Below are positions 11,301-23,148 of a stretch of 64,000 nucleotides of DNA, piece after piece. The notes under the pieces are model-generated. The model made no database searches and was not told the origin of the DNA. It saw only the letters and a list, made by a program, of their open reading frames with translations. The position numbers were made by a program, and so were the translations under genes. The stretch's first letter is position 1; the number at the start of each line of letters is the position of its first letter. Source of the stretch: Osmia lignaria lignaria (lineage: Eukaryota; Arthropoda; Insecta; Hymenoptera; Megachilidae); contig NC_135043.1 in the NCBI RefSeq assembly GCF_051020975.1, positions 3,472,001 through 3,536,000 of the forward strand. The letters are read 5' to 3'.

Positions 11301-14300
11301 TGACCTTTGCCCTCACTTGCAAGAAGCTTTCAATAGTGCACCTTGTTCATTAACAAGAAGTATTGATACTGCGAAGTGTAAAATTAAAACAGAAAATTCT
11401 ACTGAATTGCTACCGCGCATAAAACGTGTTAGTTAATTTCTTCTGTATATAGATTTATGAAAAGTGTAAGAGATGAAGAGTATCATAAATTCAAGCGTCT
11501 TTTGATATCTCTTCCATTGAACCATCTCATGACAAGCTGAAGTGAGTCATCCTGTATAATTGGGAGCATGAAAACATGATGTTTGTTGAATTAGCAAAGT
11601 CTTCGTAAATTGCAACGATCAACAGTCGCTCATGATTCCATTACACGTTCCTTTTAACGTTATAAGAAAAACAGAGATTGTTAACAACATTAAATGTCGA
11701 GCTGTTAATACTCATTACCAAGCTTCGTGTAGGAAATCGTAATATTATATTCTTTTTATTTGATACTCTTAATAGATTCATTATTACTAATTAGTTTGTT
11801 GCGTAGAATTGACAGTCATGATTATAGGATTGATTGTATCATAAGTAATCAGAGATAAGGATTATGATAATGGTACATGGCAGTCGTAAAAAATTGGCGG
11901 CAAATTATCATATTTGGTGCACGTATTAATTATTTCACTCAAGGTGGACGTGACCACATGCACGTTCATAACGTGCCACTCACAGCTTCAACTGTTTATG
12001 TGAAAGATTCTGAATGTCAATCTGCAAGGCGAAATTTCAGTATCGATACTTTTACTTCCATTTATAACAGGAATGAAGGATTTGTTAATTATTTTCTGGG
12101 ATATATAAGAGCGAGGGGGAAGGGTGCTCCGTTATTTTTATTTATCCTTGGTCAAATATTTTTCATCCCTGTTACTAGAAATTTACAATCACAGGAAAGA
12201 TACATATATAATTTATTTATCGCCAATAAAAAAAAACATTGGTCATAGATCGAAAATAGGCGCAGTGATCGGGCAGGGTTTCAAAATGACACATGTTCTA
12301 TGAAAGAAAAATATAGCGCGCTCACAGTGACCGGCTGAGCACGTGCTGCGCAAACCGGGATGCGCAGCGGGACGACTCGCCCCTTCCCCCACCACCTAGC
12401 CGGCAGAATCGGCTATTAGACTCACCCCGAAAGCGCGACGTTTCAGTGTTGCTTCAGTCCTCGTGAAGTGAAGTATCATTTTTACGTCCCGTGAAACGAT
12501 CGATCGCCAAACAAGCTAGTCAAAAACCAAATTTCTTGTAATTAATTATTAATCCCGCGGTATACAGACTGATTTTGAACAGCTTTTTTATATTCTTATA
12601 TCGTGTATAATAATTATTAATATTTGGTTGTCAAAAGACTTACCATACGTATTATCTATATACGTATTTGCAGATTTTCGGAAATCTATTTCGAAAAGAA
12701 AATTTAAAAATAATACAACGGGGAATTGTTGTAACGGTGACGGATATTCTCGGCACCCGTTTCTAGACTCGGGTCTGAACCGTTCACTCGTTTCTAGAAA
12801 GATTCGTTAGCGAAGTCTTGGACCGACTTTCGAGCGTGAAATAGAATGTTCAATTGCATTTCATAAAGAAACGTGTATAAGAAAAGTAGAATTCGAAGAA
12901 GAGACTTGTTGTTTACGTGAAAAAGAGAAGAGAATCTAGTCAAAATGCCGAAACCAAAATTTCCTAACCCAATCGCCAAAATCTCGAAGTTTCTGAAACA
13001 AAGGACGAAGGTAAATATAAGTTATATTAAATAACATTGCTTTAATGGTGAAAAATATTTAATAGTTTCTTCTTTGGCGTTTCTTTGTCCATGTCCATAC
13101 CTTTTACTCATGGGTTATTAATATGCACCACTTGGGGGAGTTTATTTAGGGAGGTTTGCTGGAAGCTTGATTTTCAGTGTGCTCTTTTTGAAAGGAATTC
13201 AATTTGAAATTCTCAGAACCATAGAAAGAATGTTTACTAAAATTTCGAGTTACCTTAGTTGGTAATACAATGTTTTCTAATTTCCGAAATCGTAATTGAG
13301 CAGTTTCCTAATTCTAAAATATTAATCTTGCAATTTTTTGCTTGGAAACCTATAAAATAATAAAATTCTATTTAATTTGCAAACTTTAAAATATTTCAAT
13401 TAGAAATGTACCCCTAATTTCAATTAGCAAACTTTTCTTCAAAAATCACAAAAATTCGATTATGTTTATCCGCTAATGAACAGCAACGCAGTTATTTGCA
13501 AATACCATAGATTCTTGAAGCATTCTTTTACCCGCGAGCGATCGACACGCTCGAACCGCCAGGAATTTCGTTTTCCAACTAATCACGTTTTCGTAAAACG
13601 TTTCGTGGACTGTGGATAGATACCTAAATAAGCAACGATCATTTTCCATAAAGGTCGACGAAACAATCTCACACGTGTGTACTTTCACAAATCTCATCGA
13701 ATAAATCAATTTTCTGCACGTGTTCCTCTCAGTTTTCTACAGAGGAATTTCTTTGAACAAATAAACAGCTGATACATATCTTGATACAGCGGATGTTATG
13801 GGCTGTGAAGAATTCTGAAATGCGTAAAAAATCTTCTTTTCTTTTTTTTTTTCTTTTTTAATAAATCTGTTCTTTATCGATGATTCGAAAAGATAACTTG
13901 GAATCACCTTCAACCTTTTGCATGGCATCGAAAATAAAAAATTAATGTTTATAAATATTTCCTTAAGAATATTGAAATAAAATAAATGTGTTAAAATTTA
14001 AAATGATAATGCTTCCAGGTTTTTCTTTATCTATTGTTAGGAAAATTTCGAAATATGTTTAACCTAGATACATTCTAATTGTTTACTCAAATTACATTAT
14101 TGTTATTGGAACTGTGAATCGTGAGTTTTCCAAATTAATTAGCGTATCTTGCTTATTTAAGATTCCAATTGGTATCATCGGTTAATCAGGTTTTAACATG
14201 ATATTAGCATGTATTTGCATTTAAACGTGCGATTTGTCGATTTAAATACAAAAGAAAATATCGGTAATTAAGTACTATTAAATTACGTTCGTCTAACAAA

Positions 14301-17300
14301 GTTCAAAAGATTCCGCATGCGAAGTGCGTTTACGTCATTAGATAGGAAAAATTTTTTCATACTCTTGAGTTGAGAAAAAAAAAAAAATGAATTATAAGAT
14401 CGGGTCGAGTGGGGTATATCCATGATTTCTGAACCCGAATAACAATAATTTGAATTTTCCGGTATATCCCTATTATTAACTAAGAATAATAGATATTTTA
14501 TTATAATTACATTTAAGCTCGGCATCGTTTATCTCCTGTCATCGGAAACTGTTGAGAACAATGCAGATACGAAACGTATCGATGCACTTGCCGCGTAGTT
14601 TACTATAAATAGAAAAATATTTCAGCCTAGTTGTTTACTTGCAATACCGGTCCTTGGCCGCGCCTAGGTCCACCTTTCATAGAATCCGGCTTCGTTCAAT
14701 ACACGACCGACCAATCTCTAGTACGTTATGCAATCGCCATATAAACACATGTATTTTATTAAATACATTCAAGTACGTAGAGAAAGGGTTGCGCTCAGGG
14801 TGGTGGTAGTTCGTTTGGGAAAGGTTAATCTCTAATCATTAACGATAAATTTGTAGAACAGAAAATAAAATGAAACATAAAGTAGGGTAAGGGGATGAAA
14901 AAGGGTGATTCTTTATTTAACTGCAAGTTGAAAATATGAATGATCAATTTGGTTAAATTTAGATTCGTTGTTTATTAACATCAGTTCGTTTGGGTAATCG
15001 AATCGTAAGGAATTCAACGAGATTTTTGTTTCTCGTAAAACACCCCCACGTGTTAAATATAAATTCCCGTTTTCATGTGCTCGCCAGGATTATTAATCAC
15101 CTCGAGACTGACGGGTAATGGTGTGTCTCGAAATTGTCTGGCACAGGCTCGCCTCTGGACGCGTTTCAACTTGTGAGAAGCTGGCTGAGAGGTTAAAATA
15201 AGTCGAAATCAGCCTACTCGGATAAGAACGTGGAGAACGTTCGCGGGAACTCAGTCTTAACGACGATTCCGAGGAATGCGTGACGTTTATTAGCAGTCAG
15301 TGTAAATCAGTTAAATATCGGTAAATATAGATCATAGTATTATCGCTAAATATCAGATATAAAATTTTAGTGAAAATTAGGTTAAAATTTGTAAATATAG
15401 AATACAGAATCATCTCTAAGCTCCAATACCCAACATTAATTTCTTCTGACAGTGATAAATTATCACTATCCTTATCACGCTATCAATTACACCTGAATAT
15501 ATATCTTCAGTTTCTTTGACATCTTTTTTTCATCGCTGCAGACTGGTACACTCGCGATCAAATCGGAATTCTAAAAATACGATATTAACATCAAAAATAA
15601 TTTATAAAAAAAATAATATAGTTTTTAGTTATTAGATATTATAAAATTTAGTATAGAACCGAGAAAACACGAATATTAATTCAAATTTTTACGCTTAAAC
15701 GCAAGTGGAGGTTCGCCACGGGTTTATACGGATGTACAATATGGGACCTCCTCCGCCCACACATCGTCGTTCTTCTCGGTACCGCCTAACAAGGAGAAGA
15801 CACAGATTTAGTTGAAACTTCGTACACTTATAGATCTCGTTCTCCTGTTTACGAATATATACCATTATAGGCGTAAATACTCAAGTTTTTTAGATATTTG
15901 TGTTTGAAATTTCATTATACGAGAAATGACTTGGTGAGAAGTGATAATGTATCTGACGCGTACGCAGACGATCCGGGTTCAAATCCCCTTCTGGTGTGGT
16001 AATTTTTTTTCTCGATTTATTTACTCCAATTAATTGGAATTCAATTGCATGTGCAATGATACTATTTATAACAAAAAAAAATAAAAATTGCACATATTCC
16101 CTTAGGCCCTAAGGGAAAGAATGCGAAGCTGAGACATCATTTGCCCTGGGAAAACATGATTTTATTGCAAGTGTACAGCTACATTACTAACACGATTAGT
16201 ATCATACCTGTGCGTGTTTCAATCAGATAAAAAGAAAAAAAATGATTAGCAAGTGTAATTGATCTATTAGCTCACACTTGCAGCGAGATGCATCTAATCG
16301 TTTCTGCCGGAGGAATTCTATAAACATCTCTCGAATAGTTGTATTTATAGACATTCATTAAGTACCTCGATGAATAACGACTGTTTAATCGTTGCGATTC
16401 CAATGATTCGTTTTCATTCGTTGTATGAAAATCATATCGAAGGTAATTTTGATAAAAATCATTAGATTTATGAGCTTCTCATCGTTGTCAACAAAGTTTG
16501 CAACGAAGGACGATCGAGAATAATACTCTCGAGGCCGTGGCGAGTCCCTCGAGATACACTGGCCGGAATTCGCTTGTACTTGACATTAAATACGGAGAGG
16601 GAGGAAGAAAACTGACCGTCGAAAGGATTTTTATTTTGCTTTTTACGAAGCTCGATGGTCATTTGAAGAGATCGCATTCGAATGGTTTGCTCTCTCAGTA
16701 CCAAACGGTTCATCGAATCGCTCAGTTTCTCAGTCTTCCAAAGTTCCTTTGATTTTTCGAAAAATAAAAAAATATATTTCTTTTGTAATTACTAAAAATC
16801 AGTTTCGAGTACATGATGTTCGTGGATACTCGTCCGGTCCTCAATTACGTGTTTCAACACTCATCTAGGATGCTTTCGGTGAGATAGTAAATCTCTTTTT
16901 CTTTTTCTTTTTTCCTCTGATTCAGTCTGGAAAAATCCGCGAGGTCCTAAATTGAGACGACCTTCCGAACAGAAATGCGACAAAGCGCTTTCCTTCTGGT
17001 TAAAAATAAAGTTTAATAAAAATACGTGTTCACCTTATGAGTTCATCGCAAAATATGTTCGAAGAAATAATATATATTTCAATTATAATCTTTCCTGGTT
17101 TCGATGTTTAATTGAAATTCAAAGGCATAGATAAGTAATTTTTTATCGGCGGTCGGTTCAAGAAAACTCGGGCGAAATCGGAGTCTGATACTTTCGGGAG
17201 CCCATCCGATATCGCTCGAATTTTCCCGAACCTACTCGAACTCGAAATCTCGGTGTTCCTAATAATTTTTTTGTTCAATTGTACAGAATTCTTAAAAAAG

Positions 17301-20300
17301 AAATTCAACATCAATAAATCACCGGCCGAAACCTCAAATCTCTGAGAATAACGAATGCAAGAATAAGATACAGAATAAACATTGTAAAATGGTGAAAACA
17401 ACACCATTCGTTCTTGGTAACACGTCATTTCGAACATATCCTCTTTCTTTTCGGTATGCATCTCGATTGCTGCCACGACCTCGGTCGTGGTTTTGTCTTT
17501 GCGGTACAGAAATCTTGTTATGCCATCGATGGGATCGATCCACGAGAAAATAAGAGGCTCGATAAGAGGATCGAGCGATGAATTTGAATTTGAAATGAAT
17601 TTGCACGCGTGTTGCGATCACTTGGCTAGAAGGATGATCGTTCAACCTTTGCACTTGTGCACCGAAGTGCAATGAAACTGAGGATTTGCGTTGTTTGTAT
17701 TTATTCCCTTACGTAATAACCTAGCCTTAAATTCTACTATCCATTTTCTATTGTGCTATTAAATATGTTATCTATTCTCTGGTCGACAAAATCCTCGATG
17801 CAAGTAGTTGTACGTCGTCATGAATGATTGAGCATAAATTTCATTGTTTACAAAGACGAATGACAATTGCATTTTAAACAGAGATCCCCGATTAACACTT
17901 AATGACAAAAACATTTTCTTATTTCTATTTCTCGCGATTAAATGTCAAGTTTTTCCAACTACATCCACGATAAAAACCGAGAGTCACGGGTCAAGGAAAC
18001 TTTTGTGATAAAAAGCAATGCGTGTGACGTTCGAGGACACATGTATCGATATGCAGATACCTGTTCAATGTAGTTCGTTCTCCTCCTGCACCAGTTTCGT
18101 TCAATTACAATACTAAATTTTATAATATTTAATTAACAAAAATTATGCTATTTCGTTTTCTAAATTACTTTTGAGAATTCATCTAAGTACATCGCCATTT
18201 CCCCTATGGAGGCCTGATTGGATCTCAAGTGTACTTATTGGAAGTGCGTTCTTTTCTTGATCCTCTTTGACTGATTTCCTTGATCACTCGGTCAACGAAG
18301 AACGGCTTAATTGACACGACCTCGGTTCAATTCAATTCAGTTCACATAAAAACCAGAACGAACTTGCTTGCAAGTACTCCTGTTAAACAACTTTGTTTAT
18401 TATAATACCCGCGAATGTAATCCATACATTTGATCACGTTTCGTTGATTTCACGAGACGGAGACGCTTCAGGTTTCATTTGTTAATCCTCGAACGTCGAT
18501 GACCAAGACCTACATTTCACAGAATCAATTGTATTATAGGTAAAAGAACTTACAATGAATTACAAATTATATTTGCAGGTAATTATTCAATTGCCAAGGC
18601 ACGCCTTACTTGTCTGCATAGCATAATTCTTTTCATTGTTAATTAATCGTGATAGAATTTACATAAATGGTTAATCTAGCACGTGTAAATGATTATCAAA
18701 CGCGTCGTTTAGTTTTTTATAGAATTCCTACTCTCGATACATTAAATTAACTGTTCAAGCGACTTTCATTTTCGTGTTTTATTTAAATAATGAAGTTTAT
18801 TTCTGTAAATTATCGAGCAGGAAAAAAGAAGAGTGTCGTTATCATTGACGAGAGAGTATTTTATAAATATTTTACACTGTTTTTCTTTTAATCTTCGTAC
18901 AAGATTACAGTTTAGCATCGTTACTCAGCTGATAACGAATGAAAGAGTTTACAGCCGACGAGAAAAACAAACGAGAACTACGGCGTTAAATGGTAATAAT
19001 TATGCAGGCCAATAACGTACGACGACTCGACATCGTTACGTTTCACTCGCGAAGGATACACGGTTTATCGAGTTGCTACGTGTTTTATCATCTTGCATTT
19101 TCAGAAGAATACTATTTGAAATATTTCAATCTTTTAAATGAGCGACACTGTGATAACCTATAGATTCTTTATACAAAAGCAAATCGAAAAGTCCTTTACC
19201 ATTTTTTAATCCGAAGCTCCATTTCAGAGATATAAGCGTTTTAAGATTGGACCGTCGACTTCCGGGGTGGCCAGCGCGTCGCCCGCGGCACCCCGGAAGT
19301 GGAAGATTCAATTTTTCAAACGCTAATATCTTGGAAACGAAGCATCCGATTAAAAAATGATAAAGGACTTTTCGATTCCTGTTATCATAATAAATCTATA
19401 TTTAAAATCCAATGTTATTCGCATTATCTTGACTGAAAAATAAAATGTCAAAAAATCGTCGTCGGTGTCCTTCTTTGATGTTATGTCTTTGCTCTATGTT
19501 TTTCCATTCGACGAGAGGAAAATCCCGTAGCACGTGTGTTTCATCGGCTTATAAGGTGAAACCTTGCCGGCCACCGTAAACTATGTTATGTAAATGTTAT
19601 AATACTAATGGATGAGATGCAAATCCATAATGGAGCAACAGTTAGGGTATGTTAGTGCACCCTGTAATCCCGTGAGAGACGATTGCGCGAAATTGTTATC
19701 GTTCAAGGCAGCTGCACAAATGTGATTTGCCGAGTGTTTGCACCTGGATCGATGAATAATAGAATAACAACAGCACGTGCTAGGATGATCGGCTCTTATG
19801 ATCATGTAATTTGCCGAATGGTATCCTCGGAATTACAGGAAATCCTCGGTGGAATTTTTCGACGTCGAAGATGAGAATATTTCTTCGTTTTATTTCACTT
19901 TCCAATCCCTGGGTAGATAAAATAGAATTTCTTCTACATTTTATTCTCATAATAAAATTTTTTTATCCACTTGCGGTGGACCACTTTGTTCAGTTTCATG
20001 GACAGAAAGGTCAAGGCAAAAGATGCGCAATTAACGAAAGACATTAATATGAAAGATCTACGAAAGAATGACGCATTCCTTTCTGTATTAAATATTCATG
20101 ATATTTCCAGTGTCGGAACACGAAGCTTCTTCAAACATTGCAAAACAAAATGTCAACAATTACAACAGCACACTTGAATGCGTAGTAGTGTGTGTTAGCT
20201 GTGTTAGACTTAGAACTAGGTTTAGAGACTAATGGAATCCATCCTACTAGTTTTGCAACCAAACAGTATCTTCTACAATTTATTATAGTTTATAACCTGT

Positions 20301-22148
20301 GCAGTTCAACGAGATCACTGAGTCTACTATTCAAATTATAAAACGAAACATTATAAATCATACACCTGTAGACACTAGGGATGTGCGAGAACCCGATATT
20401 ACGGGCTCGGGCGGGCGTCCGATACATCCGTGCAGTCGGATAGCCCGATCTTTTCGGGTTCTGTCGGGTACAGTCGGGCTGATTCGGACGAGCTCCGGCG
20501 GGCCGCGGCCCGCGACCCAACTCTCATGCAACAAAACTGTTACCACGAAACTTGGGGCAACTATGCTTTTTGCATTATAATTTAAAATAAATAAGTTATC
20601 ATATCAAAAAGTTGGTTACATATTTTTATTACTATTAAACATCCAATCCCTATGCATTTCTATGCATTTAGAACTGTAATATAAAACAATCAATCTATTG
20701 ATAGAATGAATTTTCCAATTCCGTTAAAGTACAACTTCAACTCATTAATTTTGTATAAAATTAACATACAGGTGACATGGAATGAAGTTCATATTCAAAA
20801 AAATTCCTTGCAAATATTATTTTTCCACATAATAAAAATTATCTGATTCCAAAATTCCACATAAAACAGACTTTGCACATACTTGTTGCAAGTATTAAGA
20901 AGTACATGAGAGTTGGGTCGTGGGCCGCAGCCCGTCGAAGCTCGTCCGAATCAGCCCGACTGTACCCGACCGAACCCGAAAAAGTCGGGCTACCCGACTG
21001 CACGGATGTATCGGACACCCGACCGAGCCCGCCCGATGTTTTCCGAACCGACCCGACTAGTCGGGAACCCGATACATTAGTCGGGCTCCACATCACTAGT
21101 AGACACTAATTGAAAAATTCAAATCAGAGATTCCTAGGGGGGCGCGGGTGCAAGTGAACTCAGTGAATCTCGTTTTCTAGTAGATGTCACTTCCAGAACC
21201 AATCCCCAGATGTTCCTATATCTTCAGCTACATCCAGTCCTCAGAATAAAATGAATAACATATTTGTTGATGATTTGCAGGTACTGTCTATGAGCGAGGA
21301 GCTCAGGAGAGCTCTCTACGCCAACAGTGCCGTCTCCTTAGACAACGAAATCATCGTACCGGATCTGGTGGGCACCACAGAGATACTCAGCGATGAGCAC
21401 AGAGAACAGCTTTGTCGGCATTTACCCGCCAGGGCGGAGGGTTACCTATGGACTCTTGTCTTTAGCACTAGCCAACACGGTTTCAGCCTAAACAGCATGT
21501 ATAGGAAGATGGCTAAAATCGAGAGCCCTATCTTATTGGTGATCGAAGACACCGAAGGAAACGTAAGTTCCCTGCTGAGCCAGCTCAGAAGTTTAGCATC
21601 GACAGTCGAGTGGCGTGGAAGTATTGAAAATTCCAAAGAAAATTTTAGAACTGATTATTTTGCTGTTGATGATTACAGGTATTCGGCGCGTTGACCTCGT
21701 GTGCATTGCACGTGAGCGATCATTTCTATGGCACAGGCGAGTCACTTCTCTTCAGGTTTACGCCTAGGTTCCAGGCTTTCAACTGGACCGGGGATAATTT
21801 GTACTTCATCAAGGGCAACAACGAGAGTCTTGCCATCGGTGCTGGAGAGTGAGTATTCTACATTTTCATTTATGATTTATTAATTATTTGATGACACTAC
21901 TTTGCTATATAGACTCAGTGTACACTTGCTTCCATATCTTAGGCAATTTACCTATATTATTATACGAAGTTTCAAGTGTGTTAACAGGAATGTTTGATTT
22001 ATTTTTCTCTAGTGGCAAGTTTGGACTGTGGCTAGACGGCGACCTGTACCAGGGCAGGACACAATCCTGCAGCACGTACGGGAACGAGCCTCTGGCGCCC
22101 CGAGAAGACTTCGTGGTGAAGACGTTGGAATGCTGGGCATTCATATAG
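2366..22148 (+). CDS. mtd: TLDc-domain protein, OXR1/NCOA7 family (mustard-like), 3' part of the gene
   Basis: Visible coding exons are 2366-2594, an optional 3702-3788, 21281-21562, 21679-21848 and 22013-22148 (stop TAG). All have GT/AG borders and compatible phases. The last three encode a complete TLDc domain. Recognisable blocks are the LPAR-like motif before GYLWTLV, GFSLNSMYRKM, FYGTGESLLFRF, FKWTGDN-like FNWTGDN, FGLWLDGDLYQGRT and the terminal ECWAFI, all typical of OXR1/NCOA7. Exon 2366-2594 gives the preceding linker (VDDLYRF...YGELDE, then an acidic stretch ending in TRESWE). It begins with one base of a split codon, so the upstream coding exons (LysM and linker regions in the long isoforms of this family) lie before position 1. 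Family knowledge: TLDc proteins protect against oxidative stress and bind the V-ATPase. The intron between 3788 and 21281 is filled with transposon debris. Sure of the family; the fly symbol is inferred from orthology. Confidence 0.9.
3702..3788 (+). CDS. mtd: Probable cassette exon of the TLDc gene
   Basis: An open stretch of 29 codons (LIKAPYVKLYSIL...EQIQDPE) is bounded by AG at 3700-3701 and a GTACCG donor at 3789. It is in phase 0 with the exons on both sides, so it can be included or skipped without shifting the frame. Codon third positions are G/C-rich, unlike the surrounding AT-rich intron, which supports coding. The polypyrimidine tract is poor, and a second acceptor AG at 3709-3710 would start the exon at 3711, three codons shorter. 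In human OXR1 the linker runs directly from WE into the next block, so this exon is an insertion relative to vertebrates. Moderate certainty. Confidence 0.55.
4141..4425. repeat. Foldback repeat with tRNA-like (SINE-like) head
   Basis: Inverted arms of about 100 bases (4193-4293 and about 4332-4423) surround an AT-rich centre. On the minus strand the left side has a tRNA-type B box (GGGTTCGAATCCC at 4166-4178), an A-box-like TAATGCAGTTC about 41 bases before it, and a run of ten T (A at 4141-4150) just after, as in a Pol III unit. The acceptor stem does not pair, so this is not a working tRNA. The right arm repeats the A-box part but lacks the B box. Confidence 0.6.
4933..5495. mobile_element. 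Mariner/pogo-type MITE, 563 bp
   Basis: Terminal inverted repeats CAGTGGTATCTCGGTATACG and, at the right end read in reverse, CAGTGGTACCTCGGTATTCG, each flanked by TA (4931-4932 and 5496-5497). Internal DNA is AT-rich with no transposase. Lies in the large TLDc intron. Confidence 0.8.
5970..6339. mobile_element. 370-bp palindromic MITE
   Basis: Almost the whole element is an inverted repeat (arms about 180 bases). Ends read ACTAGGTATAAAAAGT and are flanked by TA (5968-5969, 6340-6341). The inner arm sequence (around TTAAAACAGAATACC and AAGCTATACAAATTAA) is shared with the ends of the 8615-10616 element, so the two belong to one family. Confidence 0.75.
7245..7872. mobile_element. Palindromic element with long inverted repeats and telomere-like core
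   Basis: Two arms of more than 200 bases (about 7245-7480 and 7640-7872) are inverted copies, with ends near CTCCCCCACCCTAGG. Within the arms are ACAGGGTATTCTAAAAGTGT blocks that look like the ends of a smaller element. The loop contains a run of CCTAA/CCCTAA units (7592-7632). No protein of its own is recognisable. Confidence 0.7.
7592..7632. repeat. Interstitial telomere-type repeat
   Basis: About seven units mixing CCTAA (the common insect telomere unit, TTAGG on the other strand) with CCCTAA and CCCAA variants. Sits in the loop of the 7245-7872 palindrome. Confidence 0.7.
9160..9395. mobile_element. Small inverted-repeat element inside B
   Basis: Ends TACGCGTCTGCTAAGTTGAG and its near-complement CTCAACTTAGTAGACGCGTA mark a short foldback. 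Its centre has an (ACT)n microsatellite at 9306-9326. Confidence 0.5.
9402..9477. repeat. Perfect 29-bp inverted repeat (hairpin)
   Basis: Arms 9402-9430 and 9449-9477 are exact reverse complements (starting GTGCACCGATGACAAG) with an 18-base loop. ATACT occurs just outside both ends (9397-9401 and 9479-9483), a possible target duplication. The perfect pairing stands out among otherwise diverged repeats. Confidence 0.8.
9813..10003 (-). mobile_element. Retroposed (SINE-like) insertion with target-site duplication
   Basis: A 191-base insert is bounded by 14-base near-identical direct repeats (ATCATGAAAATATC at 9799-9812, ATCATGGAAATATC at 10004-10017). It begins with a T-rich tract (about 9813-9840), i.e. 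an A-tail on the minus strand. These are hallmarks of LINE-mobilised insertion. The source sequence is not recognised. Confidence 0.7.
12330..12480 (+). promoter_or_regulatory. Candidate internal promoter of the short TLDc isoform
   Basis: A GC- and CpG-rich island in AT-rich intron DNA contains a CACGTG E-box at 12340-12345 and initiator-like TTCAGTG at 12442-12448, with a second TCAGTC nearby. The first in-frame ATG is at 12945 after about 500 bases of leader. No TATA box is obvious. The start site is an inference. Confidence 0.5.
12945..13010 (+). CDS. mtd: Alternative first coding exon of the TLDc gene (short isoform)
   Basis: ATG at 12945 in a good insect context (CAAAATG) opens 22 codons (MPKPKFPNP...FLKQRTK) and ends exactly at a GTAAAT donor in phase 0. 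An in-frame TGA at 12918-12920 marks this ATG as the true start. Joining it to the phase-0 exon at 21281 gives a protein of 217 residues: a 22-residue basic N-terminus, a short linker and the TLDc domain. That is very close in plan and length to the short TLDc-only isoforms of NCOA7 and OXR1, which start from internal promoters. A GC-rich promoter-like segment lies about 500 bases upstream. The splice is inferred; no transcript data are available. Confidence 0.75.
15945..16010 (+). repeat. tRNA-like remnant with B box
   Basis: GGGTTCAAATCCC-type B box (near 15975) followed by a run of eight T. The acceptor stem and anticodon arm do not form properly, so this is most likely a decayed tRNA-derived SINE rather than a tRNA gene. 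Confidence 0.35.
19173..19381. mobile_element. Foldback MITE
   Basis: Inverted ends AATCGAAAAGTCCTTTA and its complement close to 19381 enclose a GC-rich centre with CCGGGGTG...CACCCCGG pairing. No coding capacity. The exact ends and target duplication are unclear. Confidence 0.6.
20376..21098. mobile_element. hAT-type non-autonomous transposon, 723 bp
   Basis: Ends TAGGGATGTG and, from the right, TAGTGATGTG are flanked by a perfect 8-bp duplication GTAGACAC (20368-20375, 21099-21106). Both subterminal regions are rich in CCCGA/TCGGG motifs in inverted orientation; the middle is AT-rich. It ends only 182 bases before the TLDc exon at 21281. No transposase. Confidence 0.85.
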
Positions 22149-22619
22149 GACACGGCCTCATATTCGTTGTCCACGATTTTGCCCTCGCCGCAGCCTAATT
22201 TGACCTGAATTCCAAAACAGTCTCGTGCGCGGACGTATTTTTATCGTCCCCAGGAGAGATCACACAGGAAGAAGGCTACCACCCGTTTCTAAGAGACATT
22301 TTACCCGAGGAGATTAAAAATGATTAACGGGATTATTTCTCACCGGTTACATCTCTTGATAAATCAGAGACCCGACCTGTATTCTTAGAAGACACTGGAT
22401 TGTCGATTGTGTACAAAGATGGAGAAAGGAGAAGAAAGAAAGAAAGACAAGAAGAATATAGATTGCAAAAATAGAAGAAAAAAGTCAAGATGAAGTTTGA
22501 AGAAGCCATGGACTTACAATTAAACTGATCGACACGTTGTTTGATCGTCCTATTTGTTTTTTCTCTTTTTTTTTTAAGTTGCCGTATTTATTTTATTTTT
22601 TTATATGTATACATACACA

Positions 22620-22628
22620 AGCGCGCGC

Positions 22629-22664
<36 letters not shown>
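22620..22664. repeat. (AT)n/(AC)n microsatellite
   Basis: Alternating GC, AT and AC dinucleotides in the TLDc 3' UTR. Confidence 0.8.
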
Positions 22665-23140
22665 GGATGTGTTTCGTTGAGTGAATTGTTGCTCGTTTTT
22701 ATGAGTTGAAGAAAAAAGTCGAAGGATTGACCACGATTGGCGAGGAATTTGTTTATACGCGAAGAATGATGTGGCGTTGCCTTCGAACTAGTCGCGAGTA
22801 TAATAACAATAATAAATAATACTATTGATAACGATGATAATAAATGGTACGTGACGAAGATTATACGATCATCGGATACGACCGATGATCGCGAATAAGA
22901 GAGAGAGAATGAGCAAAGAGTGTGTGAATGATGATGATCGTAACATTGTCTCCCCTGAATGGAGGGAATCGATGACGCGAATAAAGAAAAATGACTAAAG
23001 AACCATGAATCGAATGATAACGATGATGATGGTAATATTGATAAGAAAACAAAAATGAAAAACCACAATACAAAACACGACACTACGAGAATGCTAAACT
23101 AACCGTGTTTGTTGATGTGTAGATAATGTAGATAGATGAA

Positions 23141-23148
23141 TGTAAATA
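23141..23148 (+). promoter_or_regulatory. Pumilio response element in the TLDc 3' UTR
   Basis: TGTAAATA is an exact match to the Pumilio/PUF consensus UGUANAUA and lies in the predicted 3' UTR. One short match can occur by chance in AT-rich DNA. Confidence 0.35.

Larger units (their letters stand above)
3789..12329 (+). other. First half of the large TLDc intron
   Basis: Apart from the transposons listed separately I see no exon here. The segment near 8340-8420 resembles 15740-15800 (shared AATATGGG, CATCGTC and ACCNCCTAA blocks), probably two diverged copies of an unlisted repeat. Open frames here are short and without family resemblance. Confidence 0.6.
13011..20367 (+). other. Second half of the large TLDc intron
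   Basis: AT-rich intron DNA with one foldback (19173-19381), a tRNA-like remnant (15945-16010) and homopolymer runs. No exon-like segment was found. Confidence 0.6.

Noticed and set aside
11877..12248. 123-codon open frame on the plus strand
   Set aside because: Not recognised, has no splice or codon-bias support and lies just upstream of the internal promoter in intron DNA.
15945..16010. tRNA gene
   Set aside because: Only a B box and a T-run; the acceptor and anticodon stems do not pair and position 33 is not T.
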